This document shows positions 33,828-44,433 of a stretch of DNA of 64,000 bases, in pieces; position 1 is the first letter of the stretch, and every line of letters starts with the position of its first letter. The translations under genes were made by a program, and so were the position numbers. Origin of the DNA: Olivibacter sp. XZL3 (lineage in GTDB: Bacteria; Bacteroidota; Bacteroidia; Sphingobacteriales; Sphingobacteriaceae). The stretch spans positions 1 to 64,000 of the forward strand of contig NZ_SBJH01000026.1 of NCBI RefSeq assembly GCF_004368405.1, written 5' to 3'. Under the pieces are notes generated by a model, which made no database searches, was not told the DNA's origin, and worked only from the letters and a program-made list of their open reading frames with translations.

Positions 33828-35570
33828 CTATTCGAGCTCGTCGGCTGACGCTAAGTGAAGCTTAGGCTTTCCAATAATGTGATAACTCCCTTTTCCAGCC
33901 AGTACATCGTTATAAACTAACTTGTTCTCAACGGTTAAGATCTGTTTTGCCCTTCCAACGGCTTCATCCCTAGCCAAGGCCACACGGTATCTCCCTTTTT
34001 GAAAGTAATACCGCGATGCAATCTCTTCCTCCAACTGTGCCTTTATATCGTCTTTATATAGCCTGAGCTCTCTATCTTTGAATCCCGATATCTTTTCGTC
34101 AAGCAGCTTTAGTACATCGGCAGCTTCCCCGCCGTGGCCTTCTTCTTCTAATGCTGATCCGAGATTCCGAAGCGCTTTTTCTGCTGGACTGCTATAGCTG
34201 AAGTTATGGGTCGACAAATAACGCAGAAAATCGTTATAGTCTTCATCCGACAAGTGAAAGGAGGAAAGATTTTTCACTAAACCGTGCTCGTGAAAATAAC
34301 GGGTCGCGTAGTCCGAAATTAAAAATTTGCCCTTTAACGCACGTATAATAGCACTCCTTTTTACCTCATTTATCTCGATATCAGGAAAAATACCGTTTCC
34401 ACTAAACACTTTTCTACCATTCCGTGTACTGAACTCGGCCATCAAACTATCGTTAATCCTTATCGCTTTACCGTTAGCATCTTTGTGGGTGTAGTCAACT
34501 GCCTGGATGCACCGGCCCGAGGGCGTATAATATTTTGCTACGGTGACTTTCACCATATTGTTATAGGGAAGCCGATAGGTTTGCTGTACAAGCCCTTTGC
34601 CGAAACTCTTATTTCCTATTATAACCGCACGGTCCAAGTCCTGCAAAGCGCCGGCTACAATCTCAGATGCCGAAGCTGAGCGCTCGTTTATTAACACCAC
34701 CAGTGGCAGATCGGGCGCTACCGGAACTTGCTTGGTGACGTAAGCAAAGCCTTTATTATCTTCATGCCTGCCTTGTTGGGACACGACTTCTTGCCCTTGC
34801 TTAACAAAAAGGTTCAGGACCTTTACCGACTCTTGTAATATCCCGCCGCCGTTATCTCTTAAATCCAACACAAAGCCTTCCAAAGGCGCTGCTTTATTCA
34901 TGTCGAGCATCGCTTTACGCACCTCGCCCGCCGCCCCAGTTAGAAACTTATCCAGTTTTACGTAGCCAATATTTCCGGACAACCTTGCGGAATAACTGAC
35001 ATTGGGCTGTGTAATATTCTGACGCACCGCTCTTATCGCCTCCTCTTTTCCTGCTATACCCTTTTTTACAAGCAGCTCAACCACTTCGCCTTCTTCTCCT
35101 TTTAAGAGCCGACTGACCTCCGCAGCATCCATACCATGAACGGAAACACCATCAATGCGCAAAATTTCGTCTCCAACTTCCAGGCCGGCCTTATGGGCCG
35201 GGTACCCTTCGAACAGCTCTGCAATTTGGACCCGCTTATTATCCCGTGCCACAATTCGGGCACCTAATCCGGCATACTTCGTGTCGACATACCGAAGACG
35301 GAACTCGGCTATTTCGGACTCCGGAACGAACTCGGTGTACGGGTCTAGCTCTTCCAGCATCGCGTTTATCCCCTTTTTTATCAACTGATTCGGGTTTACA
35401 TCGTCTACATAAGTCAGGCTAACTTGCCGATAAAGCGCAGAAAATATCTCTAAATTTTTCCCGATTTCGAAAAAATCGTCCTTTACAAAGGTAAAAGCGG
35501 TGAATAAGGTGCCTACAACTAACCCTATAAATAGCTTTACCATTCGGTTACCTTTTATTAATCTATTCAT
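33828..35570 (-). CDS. S41 C-terminal processing protease with PDZ domain
   Basis: I start at 35570 (MNRLIKGNRMVKLFIGLVVG, 580 residues), because it places a basic start directly before the membrane helix; 35636 would add 22 unlikely residues. After the helix come an N-terminal helical region, a PDZ domain (AGLEVGDEILRIDGVSVHGM) and the S41 protease core. The nucleophile Ser is in NERSASASEIVAGAL and the general-base Lys in GNKSFGKGLVQQTYRLP. A C-terminal extension of about 180 residues is helical. Enzymes of this type trim periplasmic proteins in the envelope. It follows the CsbD-like gene on the same strand by about 114 nt. Confidence 0.92.
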   Translation of the reverse strand: MNRLIKGNRMVKLFIGLVVGTLFTAFTFVKDDFFEIGKNLEIFSALYRQVSLTYVDDVNPNQLIKKGINAMLEELDPYTEFVPESEIAEFRLRYVDTKYAGLGARIVARDNKRVQIAELFEGYPAHKAGLEVGDEILRIDGVSVHGMDAAEVSRLLKGEEGEVVELLVKKGIAGKEEAIRAVRQNITQPNVSYSARLSGNIGYVKLDKFLTGAAGEVRKAMLDMNKAAPLEGFVLDLRDNGGGILQESVKVLNLFVKQGQEVVSQQGRHEDNKGFAYVTKQVPVAPDLPLVVLINERSASASEIVAGALQDLDRAVIIGNKSFGKGLVQQTYRLPYNNMVKVTVAKYYTPSGRCIQAVDYTHKDANGKAIRINDSLMAEFSTRNGRKVFSGNGIFPDIEINEVKRSAIIRALKGKFLISDYATRYFHEHGLVKNLSSFHLSDEDYNDFLRYLSTHNFSYSSPAEKALRNLGSALEEEGHGGEAADVLKLLDEKISGFKDRELRLYKDDIKAQLEEEIASRYYFQKGRYRVALARDEAVGRAKQILTVENKLVYNDVLAGKGSYHIIGKPKLHLASADELE

Positions 35571-35684
35571 CAGCCTATTTTTATGGATGGAAAAACACGC
35601 TTTAGTGACGCTCATTGGCTGCCCCCTCACTTCCATAAACGATCGGTATGGACTAAGGGCGAAAATGGAAATGCTGGATATCCA

Positions 35685-35897
35685 CTAAAGTCTGTTACCC
35701 GACAGATTTGCTAATCCCTTCTGCAAGGTAAACAAAACATACTCCGGCTTTCTTTTAACGCGTATCGATAGTCTGTTGACCAGCTCTTGCTCCTGCCCGG
35801 CCTGATAGGCCAAATCTTCGTCAGTAAGATGATTGTATTTTCGCTTGACCTTCTCCTTGAGAACCTTCCAGTCAGCTTCCGTTAAAGTAAAAGACAT
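35685..35897 (-). CDS. CsbD-like small stress protein
   Basis: I start it at 35897 (MSFTLTEADWKVLKEKVKRK, 70 residues); the longest frame begins 11 codons earlier, inside the promoter spacing. The pattern W-x2-LK-x-KVKRKY-x-HLTDEDLAYQAG-x3-ELV resembles the CsbD family of small general-stress proteins, usually 60-70 residues. The C-terminal half (RLSIRVKRKPEYVLFTLQKG) fits less well, so the call is tentative. No molecular function is known for the family. A full-consensus promoter lies directly upstream. Confidence 0.65.
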   Translation of the reverse strand: MSFTLTEADWKVLKEKVKRKYNHLTDEDLAYQAGQEQELVNRLSIRVKRKPEYVLFTLQKGLANLSGNRL

Positions 35898-35915
35898 CAT
35901 ATATCCGGTTTTAAA

Positions 35916-35947
35916 CAAACTTAAAAACAAAATTTTACTAAATCAAA
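35916..35947 (-). promoter_or_regulatory. promoter of the CsbD-like gene
   Basis: On the minus strand TTTG (35944-35947) and TAAGTTTG (35916-35923) are separated by 20 nt, a full match to the Bacteroidota consensus. The predicted RNA start near 35909 leaves a leader of about 12 nt to the 35897 ATG, which decided the start chosen. Confidence 0.75.
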
Positions 35948-36006
35948 CAGGGAACCCTAAAATATGCCTCTTACCGTAATCCGTTACTACTATTTTAGGC
36001 TCGAAA

Positions 36007-36034
36007 TTTGCGGAACCTCGATCGGTACCGCAAA
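36007..36034. promoter_or_regulatory. inverted repeat upstream of the beta-barrel gene
   Basis: TTTGCGG (36007-36013) and CCGCAAA (36028-36034) form perfect 7-nt arms around 14 nt that include the palindrome CGGTACCG (36023-36030, its last bases inside the right arm). It lies about 55 nt before the 36088 start and could be an operator. No matching regulator is nearby. Confidence 0.35.
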
Positions 36035-36087
36035 ATAGGTGCTAAACTTTACCGTATATGCTATTAACAATTAAAACACGTATTAAC

Positions 36088-36687
36088 ATGAAAAAAACAC
36101 TTTTATCTATTTGTATACTGATTAGTACACTTGCAACCGCGTCGGCGCAATTACTTCCCACTTTTCAACTCGGTATTAAGGGTGGCCTAAACTTTTCTTC
36201 GTTGAAAACAAATGATAACTGGCTGGACGGAAGCAGTCGTACAGGTTATCAGGCAGGCCTATGGGCGCGTATCGGCGGCGCCGGCTTTCATTTTCAACCA
36301 GAGCTTTATGTAACGGGCAAAAATGCCAAAGCCACCGTAAACGAAACAGATGCTGAAGTAAAAATGGATTTCACCAGTTTAGACTTGCCGCTATTATTGG
36401 GAACAAGAATCGGATTAGGCCCAATTGCCGCACGCATACAGGTCGGTCCGGTTATTTCTTTTTTAATTGATAAGGACAATTCTGTATTCGACCGCCTGGG
36501 CCAGGTAGGAAACACAGGCGCTTATAAAGATCAGGCAATCGCATTAACCGGCGGTGTTGGTGTGGACATTATGCGGCTTCGAGCAGATTTACGTTACGAA
36601 CATGGCTTGAGCAGTCTAACAAAAGACGGGGCTAGATCGCAAAAAATTAATTTGTGGACCATCGGTATCGGCTATAGGCTCTTCTAG
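36088..36687 (+). CDS. outer-membrane beta-barrel protein (porin-like)
   Basis: Starting at 36088 gives 199 residues with a textbook signal peptide (MKKTLLSICILISTLATASA, then Q). The longest frame begins ten codons earlier and would spoil it. The mature part is an eight-strand-type OmpA/OMP_b-brl barrel, opening FQLGIKGGLNFSSLK and ending LWTIGIGYRLF, with an aromatic last residue as the assembly machinery requires. There is no peptidoglycan-binding domain. Function unknown. A bidirectional terminator separates it from the convergent hemoglobin gene. Confidence 0.88.
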   Translation: MKKTLLSICILISTLATASAQLLPTFQLGIKGGLNFSSLKTNDNWLDGSSRTGYQAGLWARIGGAGFHFQPELYVTGKNAKATVNETDAEVKMDFTSLDLPLLLGTRIGLGPIAARIQVGPVISFLIDKDNSVFDRLGQVGNTGAYKDQAIALTGGVGVDIMRLRADLRYEHGLSSLTKDGARSQKINLWTIGIGYRLF

Positions 36688-36702
36688 CCGAGGCGGTACG
36701 TA

Positions 36703-36740
36703 AAAAGGTGTTTGCTCCCAAAAGCAAACACCTTTTATTT
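36703..36740. terminator. bidirectional terminator between convergent genes
   Basis: AAAAGGTGTTTGCT (36703-36716) pairs perfectly with AGCAAACACCTTTT (36723-36736), 14 bp, with a 6-nt loop. The plus side runs into TTTTATTTTTT and the minus side into a T-run as well. It serves the beta-barrel gene and the truncated hemoglobin gene, whose stop codon overlaps the stem end. Confidence 0.92.
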
Positions 36741-37121
36741 TTTCGCAACCGGATATACCCTAAGTTTATTCTGCATAATGACAGCGATGCTGTTCGCTCT
36801 GAATTTGGCTTCGTCGGCCTTTTCCCCAACAAAGAGTTCATCTACCGTATCTTCCCAAATGCGGAGCCATCTCTCAAAATGTACTGGCTTAAACGAATCT
36901 AAAAAGTGCAAGTTCATATGCTTAAAAAGCATTCCGCCTTTATACTCGCCGGTTTGAAAAAGGATATTGCCCCAGAACGACACAATGGTAGGAATATGCT
37001 CCTCCCAGTTTATGGATACCACCGTTGTGAAATAATGACCGATTACCGCATCTTTTGTGGCTCGTTCATAAAATAAGCGAACTAATCTTTCAATATCTGC
37101 TTTGTCCCTTATGTCGTTCAT
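36735..37121 (-). CDS. group III truncated hemoglobin
   Basis: This 128-residue cytoplasmic globin shows the TrHb3 pattern: IERLVRLFYERATKDAVIGHYF, SINWEEHIPTIVSFWGNILF, and the proximal-His region KHMNLHFLDSFKPVHFERWL. The glycine motifs of group I globins are absent, as expected for group III. Members bind oxygen or nitric oxide with high affinity, and their physiological roles are not settled. Single-gene unit with its own promoter and shared terminator. Confidence 0.9.
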   Translation of the reverse strand: MNDIRDKADIERLVRLFYERATKDAVIGHYFTTVVSINWEEHIPTIVSFWGNILFQTGEYKGGMLFKHMNLHFLDSFKPVHFERWLRIWEDTVDELFVGEKADEAKFRANSIAVIMQNKLRVYPVAKK

Positions 37122-37155
37122 AGCCGTAAACTGTTAACAACCTTAACCTTTTATA

Positions 37156-37186
37156 CAAAGATACCGATATAAAAAAAGGCCACCAA
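37156..37186 (-). promoter_or_regulatory. promoter of the truncated hemoglobin gene
   Basis: On the minus strand TTG (37184-37186) and TATCTTTG (37156-37163) are 20 nt apart, a consensus fit, with the start codon 35 nt downstream of the -7 box. The spacer overlaps one arm of the 37173-37203 hairpin. Confidence 0.7.
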
Positions 37187-37203
37187 GATTTTGGCAGCCT
37201 TTC
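37170..37203 (-). terminator. terminator-like hairpin facing the minus strand
   Basis: AAAGGC..CCAA and TTGG..GCCTTT (37175-37186 with 37191-37202) form a stem with a 2x2 internal loop and a 4-nt loop, followed on the minus strand by a run of seven T. No annotated minus-strand gene lies upstream. The region 37204-37615 holds only a 7-bp hairpin (ACTTGTC/GACAAGT, 37360-37381) and two tiny minus-strand frames of 17 and 23 codons that end just before this stem. I cannot support a gene there. Confidence 0.45.
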
Positions 37204-37615
37204 CGTCAGATACTAAAACAAACAGTACATACTTCTAAAGTACTTTACCGTTACCTTCAACTCCGCTTTAACGCTTATCCTCATTAAAACGAAGTAATTT
37301 CTTTATATCGATTCATCCTTTTATAGGATTCATCCATTTACGCTTTCATTTTTTAACCACTTGTCGCAATGCAGACAAGTCTTAAGAACTATTTGATGGT
37401 TAGCATTAAGGGCCTTGTTGTTCCGTCTTACCCTAACCGATTCATACACCTCTATAGAAATAACGTGCCAGAAAATAAAAACGCGCTAGGGTGCCTTTCA
37501 CGGCCATTCCACTTCCAGTTGCCACAGCATCGCCGCCACAATGTGTGGATTTTTATTCACACATTGAAGCTTTTGTCTGTTTTGCTTTATTCTTCGTACC
37601 TACCGCACGATATAT

Positions 37616-37623
37616 TATCTTTG
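37616..37623 (+). promoter_or_regulatory. -7 element placing transcription at the start codon
   Basis: TATCTTTG ends six bases before the ATG at 37629. With the usual spacing in this phylum the RNA would begin at or next to the A of the start codon, giving a leaderless mRNA. Confidence 0.55.
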
Positions 37624-37628
37624 TAAGC

Positions 37629-38000
37629 ATGAATGCATCAGAAATAAATAGCCGCTGGCGTGAACTGCAGAAATTTACTGCGACCCATTTCGACACGGAG
37701 ACACCCGATATAAAGGTGTTTTTGTTTTTAATTGGGGTGCAAGAGCTGGGGAAGGGACCGCAGAAGTTCTCTAAACGGGAGAAGGAAGAGCTTATGCACA
37801 TTGCAACGTGTCGGTTGTTTAGCGAAATGGGTTTTTATGAACTGGAGGGTAGCGACCAGGAAGGATGGCCACATTGGAAATTGGTTAAATCGATTCCTAA
37901 CTATACGTTATTAGAACAGGAGCTCATTTTAAAGTCGCTTATTATCGACTATTTTGAAGAACATATACCGAATTCCACAACAAATAGAAATTTATTATAA
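37629..38000 (+). CDS. conserved-looking small soluble protein, unknown function
   Basis: The frame is open from 37491, but I start at ATG 37629 (MNASEINSRWRELQKF, 123 residues). The -7 element at 37616-37623 rules out earlier starts, and the 46 extra residues look non-coding. The protein is acidic, helical and without signal or membrane segment. Notable segments are FLFLIGVQELGKGPQKFSKR, EKEELMHIATCRLFSEMGFY, and WPHWKLVKSIPNYTLLEQEL. I recognise no domain; the length and character suit a Bacteroidota-specific hypothetical family. The cyclophilin gene follows after 18 nt and is probably cotranscribed. Confidence 0.75.
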   Translation: MNASEINSRWRELQKFTATHFDTETPDIKVFLFLIGVQELGKGPQKFSKREKEELMHIATCRLFSEMGFYELEGSDQEGWPHWKLVKSIPNYTLLEQELILKSLIIDYFEEHIPNSTTNRNLL

Positions 38001-38018
38001 TTGACCAGCGTTCCTACC

Positions 38019-38762
38019 ATGAAGAAAATATCTCTTTTCTTATCCTTATCATTGCTCAGCTTACTTACTTTCGCAGCGAAGTCGCCATACACCTATGTTC
38101 GTATTTCAGTAAATGATACCGCCTGCATTGTACGGCTCTATAACGAAACACCCCAACATCGAGACAATTTCATTAAGCTGGTAAAAGAGGGTTTCTATAA
38201 TGGCACTCTTTTTCATCGTGTAATAAAAGATTTCATGATCCAGGGAGGCGACCCGGACTCGAAAAACGCTTCACCGGACGCACTCCTTGGTGAAGGCGAT
38301 TTAGATTATAAAATTCCGGCTGAATTCAATGATAGCCTTTTTCATAAAAAAGGTGCATTAGCGGCCGCCCGGGATAACAATCCGGAAAAATCATCTAGTG
38401 CTGCGCAATTTTACTTGGTTCAAGGTAAAACCTATACCGCTAAAGATTTGGACCGCTTGGAGCAACTGAAACTGGGGGGTAGAAAAATACCGGCTTATCA
38501 GCGCACAATATATGAAACAGTAGGCGGTACGCCTTTTCTAGATCAAAGTTACACCGTTTTTGGAGAAACGGTAAAAGGCATCGCTTTAATTGACAGTATT
38601 GCCACGCTTCCGACGGACAGCAATGATCGCCCTCTTCAAAACGTCTCAATGGAAATGAGTATTCTTACTCCATTGGCCACAAGAAAGCTCGAAGCCGAAC
38701 TGAATGGCCAACCTTACAAGCCAAACATCTTTAGACGATTTTTAGATCTTTTTGCGAAATAG
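38019..38762 (+). CDS. cyclophilin-type peptidyl-prolyl isomerase, exported
   Basis: I start at ATG 38019 (MKKISLFLSLSLLSLLTFAA, 247 residues), preferred to the TTG at 38001 because it starts a clean signal peptide. The cyclophilin core is clear: NETPQHRDNFIKLVKEGFYN, GTLFHRVIKDFMIQGGDPDS, a SSAAQFYLVQG segment and YTVFGETVKGIALIDSIA. An insertion of about 40 residues (KTYTAKDLDRLEQLKLGG region) lies between the last core strands, frequent in Bacteroidota members. The protein acts on exported proteins in the periplasm. Its end overlaps the longest frame of xth, but not the xth start I use. Confidence 0.93.
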   Translation: MKKISLFLSLSLLSLLTFAAKSPYTYVRISVNDTACIVRLYNETPQHRDNFIKLVKEGFYNGTLFHRVIKDFMIQGGDPDSKNASPDALLGEGDLDYKIPAEFNDSLFHKKGALAAARDNNPEKSSSAAQFYLVQGKTYTAKDLDRLEQLKLGGRKIPAYQRTIYETVGGTPFLDQSYTVFGETVKGIALIDSIATLPTDSNDRPLQNVSMEMSILTPLATRKLEAELNGQPYKPNIFRRFLDLFAK

Positions 38763-38805
38763 GAGACGACCAGGCTTCATTACCACAAAAAACAAGCTAT
38801 ATAGG

Positions 38806-39573
38806 ATGAAAATAGTAACCTATAATGTAAACGGTATTCGTGCCGCCATGCGTAAGGATTGGATAAACTGGTTAAAAGACGTCAATGCCGATATTATTTG
38901 TCTTCAGGAAATCAAAGCATCGCCAGATCAACTAATCGATTTATTGCTCATTGAATCGCTTGGCTATGAACACTATTGGTTTCCGGCAGAAAAGAAGGGC
39001 TACAGTGGAACAGCGATATTAACGAAGCGCAGTCCGAACCATGTAGAGTATGGCTGCGGCATCGAAGCTTACGATCGGGAAGGCAGGATTATTCGTGCCG
39101 ACTTTGATGAATTGTCTGTTATAAGCGCTTATTTTCCTTCTGGCTCGAGCGGGGATGCGCGACAAGATTTTAAATACCAATTCTTAGACGACTTTCGCCG
39201 GTATAGTGACAGGCTGCTGACTGAATATCCCAACCTTGTTATTTCTGGCGACTACAATATTTGTCATCGAGCGATAGACATTCATAATCCTAAATCGAAT
39301 GCTAAAAGCTCCGGCTTTTTGCCGGAAGAGCGCATGTGGATGGAAAGCTTTATCAACAGCGGCTATATTGACACGTTCCGACACTTTCATCCGGAACCGC
39401 ATCAATACACTTGGTGGAGTTACCGAGCGAATGCGCGAGCGAAAAACCTCGGTTGGCGTATCGACTACAATATGGCCAGTTTAGCTTTGGAAAACAACAT
39501 CAAACAAGCTGCTATTTTAGCCGACGCCGTGCATTCAGATCACTGCCCTGTATTGCTGGAGCTGGCGTTCTAA
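38806..39573 (+). CDS. xth: exodeoxyribonuclease III / AP endonuclease
   Basis: Starting at 38806, where AGG precedes the ATG closely, gives 255 residues, normal for XthA. The metal-dependent endonuclease/exonuclease/phosphatase motifs are all present: TYNVNGIRAAM, CLQEIKA, GYSGTAILTK, SGDYNICHRAIDI, WWSYRANARAKNLGWRIDY and the catalytic HSDHCPV. The enzyme cuts DNA at abasic sites and trims 3' blocking groups in base-excision repair. The start lies 43 nt after the cyclophilin stop. Confidence 0.95.
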   Translation: MKIVTYNVNGIRAAMRKDWINWLKDVNADIICLQEIKASPDQLIDLLLIESLGYEHYWFPAEKKGYSGTAILTKRSPNHVEYGCGIEAYDREGRIIRADFDELSVISAYFPSGSSGDARQDFKYQFLDDFRRYSDRLLTEYPNLVISGDYNICHRAIDIHNPKSNAKSSGFLPEERMWMESFINSGYIDTFRHFHPEPHQYTWWSYRANARAKNLGWRIDYNMASLALENNIKQAAILADAVHSDHCPVLLELAF

Positions 39574-39604
39574 CCGGAAAGCCTTGGCTTAAAACATAGC
39601 TGCT

Positions 39605-40033
39605 TTAGCTGGTATGATCGGCTACGATGAGCCATTTGCCTTCTATTTTTTTAAATAGGAGTGTAAAGGTCCCTCCCAGATCTCCATTCTCTCTTCTTAA
39701 CTGCCATTTACCCAAAACAAAATAGCTGTTTGCCGACAAGCCGTCGAAGCGTAACAGATCAAACGTTAACCGCCCCATACTTGCCTTGTCGGGATATGTT
39801 TTGATATACCTGTCCAGCGCACCCTGCCAACCATAAATAGGCCCTGCCTTACCAACAAACAGCAAGCTGTCGCTTTTCCAGTAGCCGTCCATAAATGCAT
39901 TAATGTCTCCGGCGTTCCATGCCTCTTCTTGCATTTGTAAGACTTTTTTAATAGCCGGAACGGCATCCTCCTGTGCCAAAACACTCCACGAGAAACCGCT
40001 GAGTATAAAAACGAAAAATAGTTTTTTCAACAT
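39605..40033 (-). CDS. SnoaL/NTF2-like (DUF4440-type) exported protein
   Basis: I start at 40033 (MLKKLFFVFILSGFSWSVLA, then Q), 142 residues with a good signal peptide; 14 extra codons upstream would bury it. The mature protein is a cone-shaped NTF2 fold: IKKVLQMQEEAWNAGDINAFMDGYW, DSLLFVGKAGPIYGW, FVLGKWQLRRENGDLGGTFTLLFKKIEGKWLIVADHTS. Members are thought to bind small ligands or act as weak isomerases; no substrate can be assigned. It is convergent with xth and alone on its strand. Confidence 0.85.
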   Translation of the reverse strand: MLKKLFFVFILSGFSWSVLAQEDAVPAIKKVLQMQEEAWNAGDINAFMDGYWKSDSLLFVGKAGPIYGWQGALDRYIKTYPDKASMGRLTFDLLRFDGLSANSYFVLGKWQLRRENGDLGGTFTLLFKKIEGKWLIVADHTS

Positions 40034-40163
40034 ATGCTGCTTTTGAGATCTCAAGGTAGCTAACGTCCGGTACATTTACAAGTCCCTATAAAAAACATGT
40101 ACACGGATTACAGATTGATAAAAAAATAAAGAGAAGCCGGTTCTTTTAAAAAATATTTTTTTA

Positions 40164-40171
40164 TACCTTTG
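40164..40171 (+). promoter_or_regulatory. -7 promoter element of the thiamine operon
   Basis: TACCTTTG matches TAnnTTTG and lies directly in front of the TPP riboswitch, whose first stem begins about 12 nt downstream. The -33 match is poor (TTC at 40141). Confidence 0.6.
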
Positions 40172-40179
40172 AATCAAAG

Positions 40180-42429
<2,250 letters not shown>

Positions 42430-42436
42430 TTAACGC

Positions 42437-43009
42437 ATGAGGTTGATTGTCATTAGTCCGGAAAGCTTTATTCAAAACGAGTCGCAAATAGTTAACAAAT
42501 TGTTTGAGCTCGGACTGGAATGCTTACACATAAGAAAACCTAATGCCGACATCGAATCGGTTAGAAAGTTTATTCGGACTATTGACTTTTCCTTTCATCC
42601 TAATTTGATTGTCCATTGTCATTTACCTTTGTTTGAAGAGTTTGAAATTGCCGGCATTCACCTGAAAGCACAGGAACTTAACCGCCATAAGGAAGCTCGT
42701 GGGATTATTTCAACTTCTACACATTCAATCGATGAGTTGATCGCCTTGGATAGACCGGGTCTGCAACTTTTTATCAGTCCGGTTTTCGAGAGCATATCCA
42801 AAACGGGATACTATAGCGAATCGGATTTATTGAAGGCCGGTTCTATATGTCGCCAAGGCCAATTTATTGCTCTTGGCGGTATTTCAGACCAAAATATTTG
42901 CCGGATAAAAAGAGAAGGTTTTGACGGCGCCGCGGTACTGGGACACCTCTGGCAAACCCGCAGCCCCGTAGCTAATTTTATACATTTAAAACAGTTAATA
43001 GTAGACTAA
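42437..43009 (+). CDS. TenI-like thiamine phosphate synthase homolog
   Basis: This 190-residue protein has the ThiE/TenI barrel but not the full ThiE active site. Where ThiE has an NDR motif this has VHCHLPLF. The phosphate-binding glycines GGISDQN are kept. STSTHSIDEL matches the TenI-type SVHS segment, and SPVFESISKTGY replaces GPFxxTxTK. It is therefore more likely a TenI-type thiazole tautomerase or an accessory form than a second synthase. The histidine reported as key in Bacillus TenI appears to be replaced by Pro-Val, so even that role is uncertain. A full ThiE is encoded 3 nt downstream. Confidence 0.8.
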   Translation: MRLIVISPESFIQNESQIVNKLFELGLECLHIRKPNADIESVRKFIRTIDFSFHPNLIVHCHLPLFEEFEIAGIHLKAQELNRHKEARGIISTSTHSIDELIALDRPGLQLFISPVFESISKTGYYSESDLLKAGSICRQGQFIALGGISDQNICRIKREGFDGAAVLGHLWQTRSPVANFIHLKQLIVD

Positions 43010-43012
43010 GGC

Positions 43013-43675
43013 ATGGTTCATTTTAAAAAAAACATAGCCCGCTTGCACTACATAACCCAAGCAACGCCAAGCCGGTCGATTCTAGACCAGGTGCACACCG
43101 CAACGGCGGGTGGTATACAATGGATTCAATTTAGGTCGAAATCTGCAACGGACGACGCGTTTAGAGAAGAGGCAATGACATGCCTTGCCCTTGCAAAACG
43201 CCACTTATGTACGTTTGTAGTAAACGATCGCGTGGACATTGCAAAAGAAATCGGTGCAGACGGTGTTCATATAGGAAAAGAAGACATATCGCCACGTATT
43301 GCAAGAGAATTACTCGGTCCGGAAAAAATCATCGGCTGCACAGCGAATACCTTGGATGACATTATACATTTAAGCGGGCAGCCTATAGACTATATTGGCC
43401 TAGGCCCTTTCCGGTTTACTAGCACAAAAGAAAAGCTAAGTCCGATTTTGGGCTTGGCAGGCTACCAGCAAATAATAAAAGAGGCCCTTAATCGAAACAT
43501 TTCCATCCCTGTCATTGCAATTGGAGGAATCCGATTTGAAGATATCGGGCCTTTATTTCAAACCGGCATTCAGGGCATAGCCGTGTCGGGACTGATATCA
43601 AACAGTAATCAGCCAGAGAAAGACTGCCGAGAATTATTAAAACAAACAGAAGTACAATCATGTCAAATACCTTAA
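43013..43675 (+). CDS. thiE: ThiE thiamine phosphate synthase
   Basis: This 220-residue enzyme joins the pyrimidine and thiazole halves into thiamine phosphate. The canonical residues are visible: [56 protein letters not shown] and IPVIAIGGI. This marks it as the true synthase beside the TenI-like protein before it. The last 16 nt overlap thiG, consistent with translational coupling. Confidence 0.95.
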   Translation: MVHFKKNIARLHYITQATPSRSILDQVHTATAGGIQWIQFRSKSATDDAFREEAMTCLALAKRHLCTFVVNDRVDIAKEIGADGVHIGKEDISPRIARELLGPEKIIGCTANTLDDIIHLSGQPIDYIGLGPFRFTSTKEKLSPILGLAGYQQIIKEALNRNISIPVIAIGGIRFEDIGPLFQTGIQGIAVSGLISNSNQPEKDCRELLKQTEVQSCQIP

Positions 43676-44433
43676 AGATAGCAGATAAAACTTTCTCTTC
43701 CCGTTTATTTACAGGTACGGGAAAGTTCAGTTCCTTGTCAATCATGGAAGAAGCCTTGCTGGCATCAGAGTCAGAGCTGGTTACGGTTGCACTTAAACGC
43801 ATCGACGTCGACAAGCAGGATGCATTACTTACACATCTTGATCATCCCCGGCTTAACCTATTACCCAACACTTCGGGAGCCCGAACAGCAAGGGAGGCCG
43901 TTTATGCTGCTGAACTTGCTAGAGAAGCGCTGGAAACAAATTGGGTGAAGCTCGAGATTCATCCTGACCCGAAGTATCTGATGCCTGACCCGATAGAAAC
44001 GCTACACGCAGCAAAAGAATTAGCGGAAAAGGGCTTCATTGTGTTACCCTATTGCCATGCCGATCCCGTATTATGTAAACGGCTGGAAGAGGTGGGGGTT
44101 GCTGCCGTTATGCCGCTCGGCTCGCCTATCGGTAGCAATCAGGGCTTACAAACATTGTCTATGCTGGAGATGATTATTCAACAAGCCAAAGTACCGGTCA
44201 TCGTCGACGCCGGTATCGGTAAGCCAAGCCATGCCGCCCAAGCGATGGAAATAGGGGCGGACGCCGTACTGGTAAATACCGCTATTGCGGTAGCGCCCGA
44301 CCCGATTAACATAGCTATTGCCTTTAAAGAAGCTGTTCGCGCGGGACGCCGAGCTTATGAAGCAGGAATGGCTGCTGCCGGACAACAGGCACAGGCATCT
44401 AGCCCACTCACCTCTTTTTTAATGAATACGTAA
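43660..44433 (+). CDS. thiG: ThiG thiazole synthase
   Basis: This 257-residue barrel enzyme builds the thiazole phosphate from deoxyxylulose phosphate, dehydroglycine and ThiS thiocarboxylate. It opens with [18 protein letters not shown]. The Schiff-base lysine is in [18 protein letters not shown]. The sugar-phosphate site shows [29 protein letters not shown]. Length is normal. It overlaps thiE by 16 nt and shares one base with thiH (TAATG-type junction). Confidence 0.96.
   Translation: MSNTLKIADKTFSSRLFTGTGKFSSLSIMEEALLASESELVTVALKRIDVDKQDALLTHLDHPRLNLLPNTSGARTAREAVYAAELAREALETNWVKLEIHPDPKYLMPDPIETLHAAKELAEKGFIVLPYCHADPVLCKRLEEVGVAAVMPLGSPIGSNQGLQTLSMLEMIIQQAKVPVIVDAGIGKPSHAAQAMEIGADAVLVNTAIAVAPDPINIAIAFKEAVRAGRRAYEAGMAAAGQQAQASSPLTSFLMNT

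Noticed and set aside
37491-37628. N-terminal extension of the 123-residue protein
   Set aside because: The -7 element lies inside it and the composition is unlike the rest of the protein.
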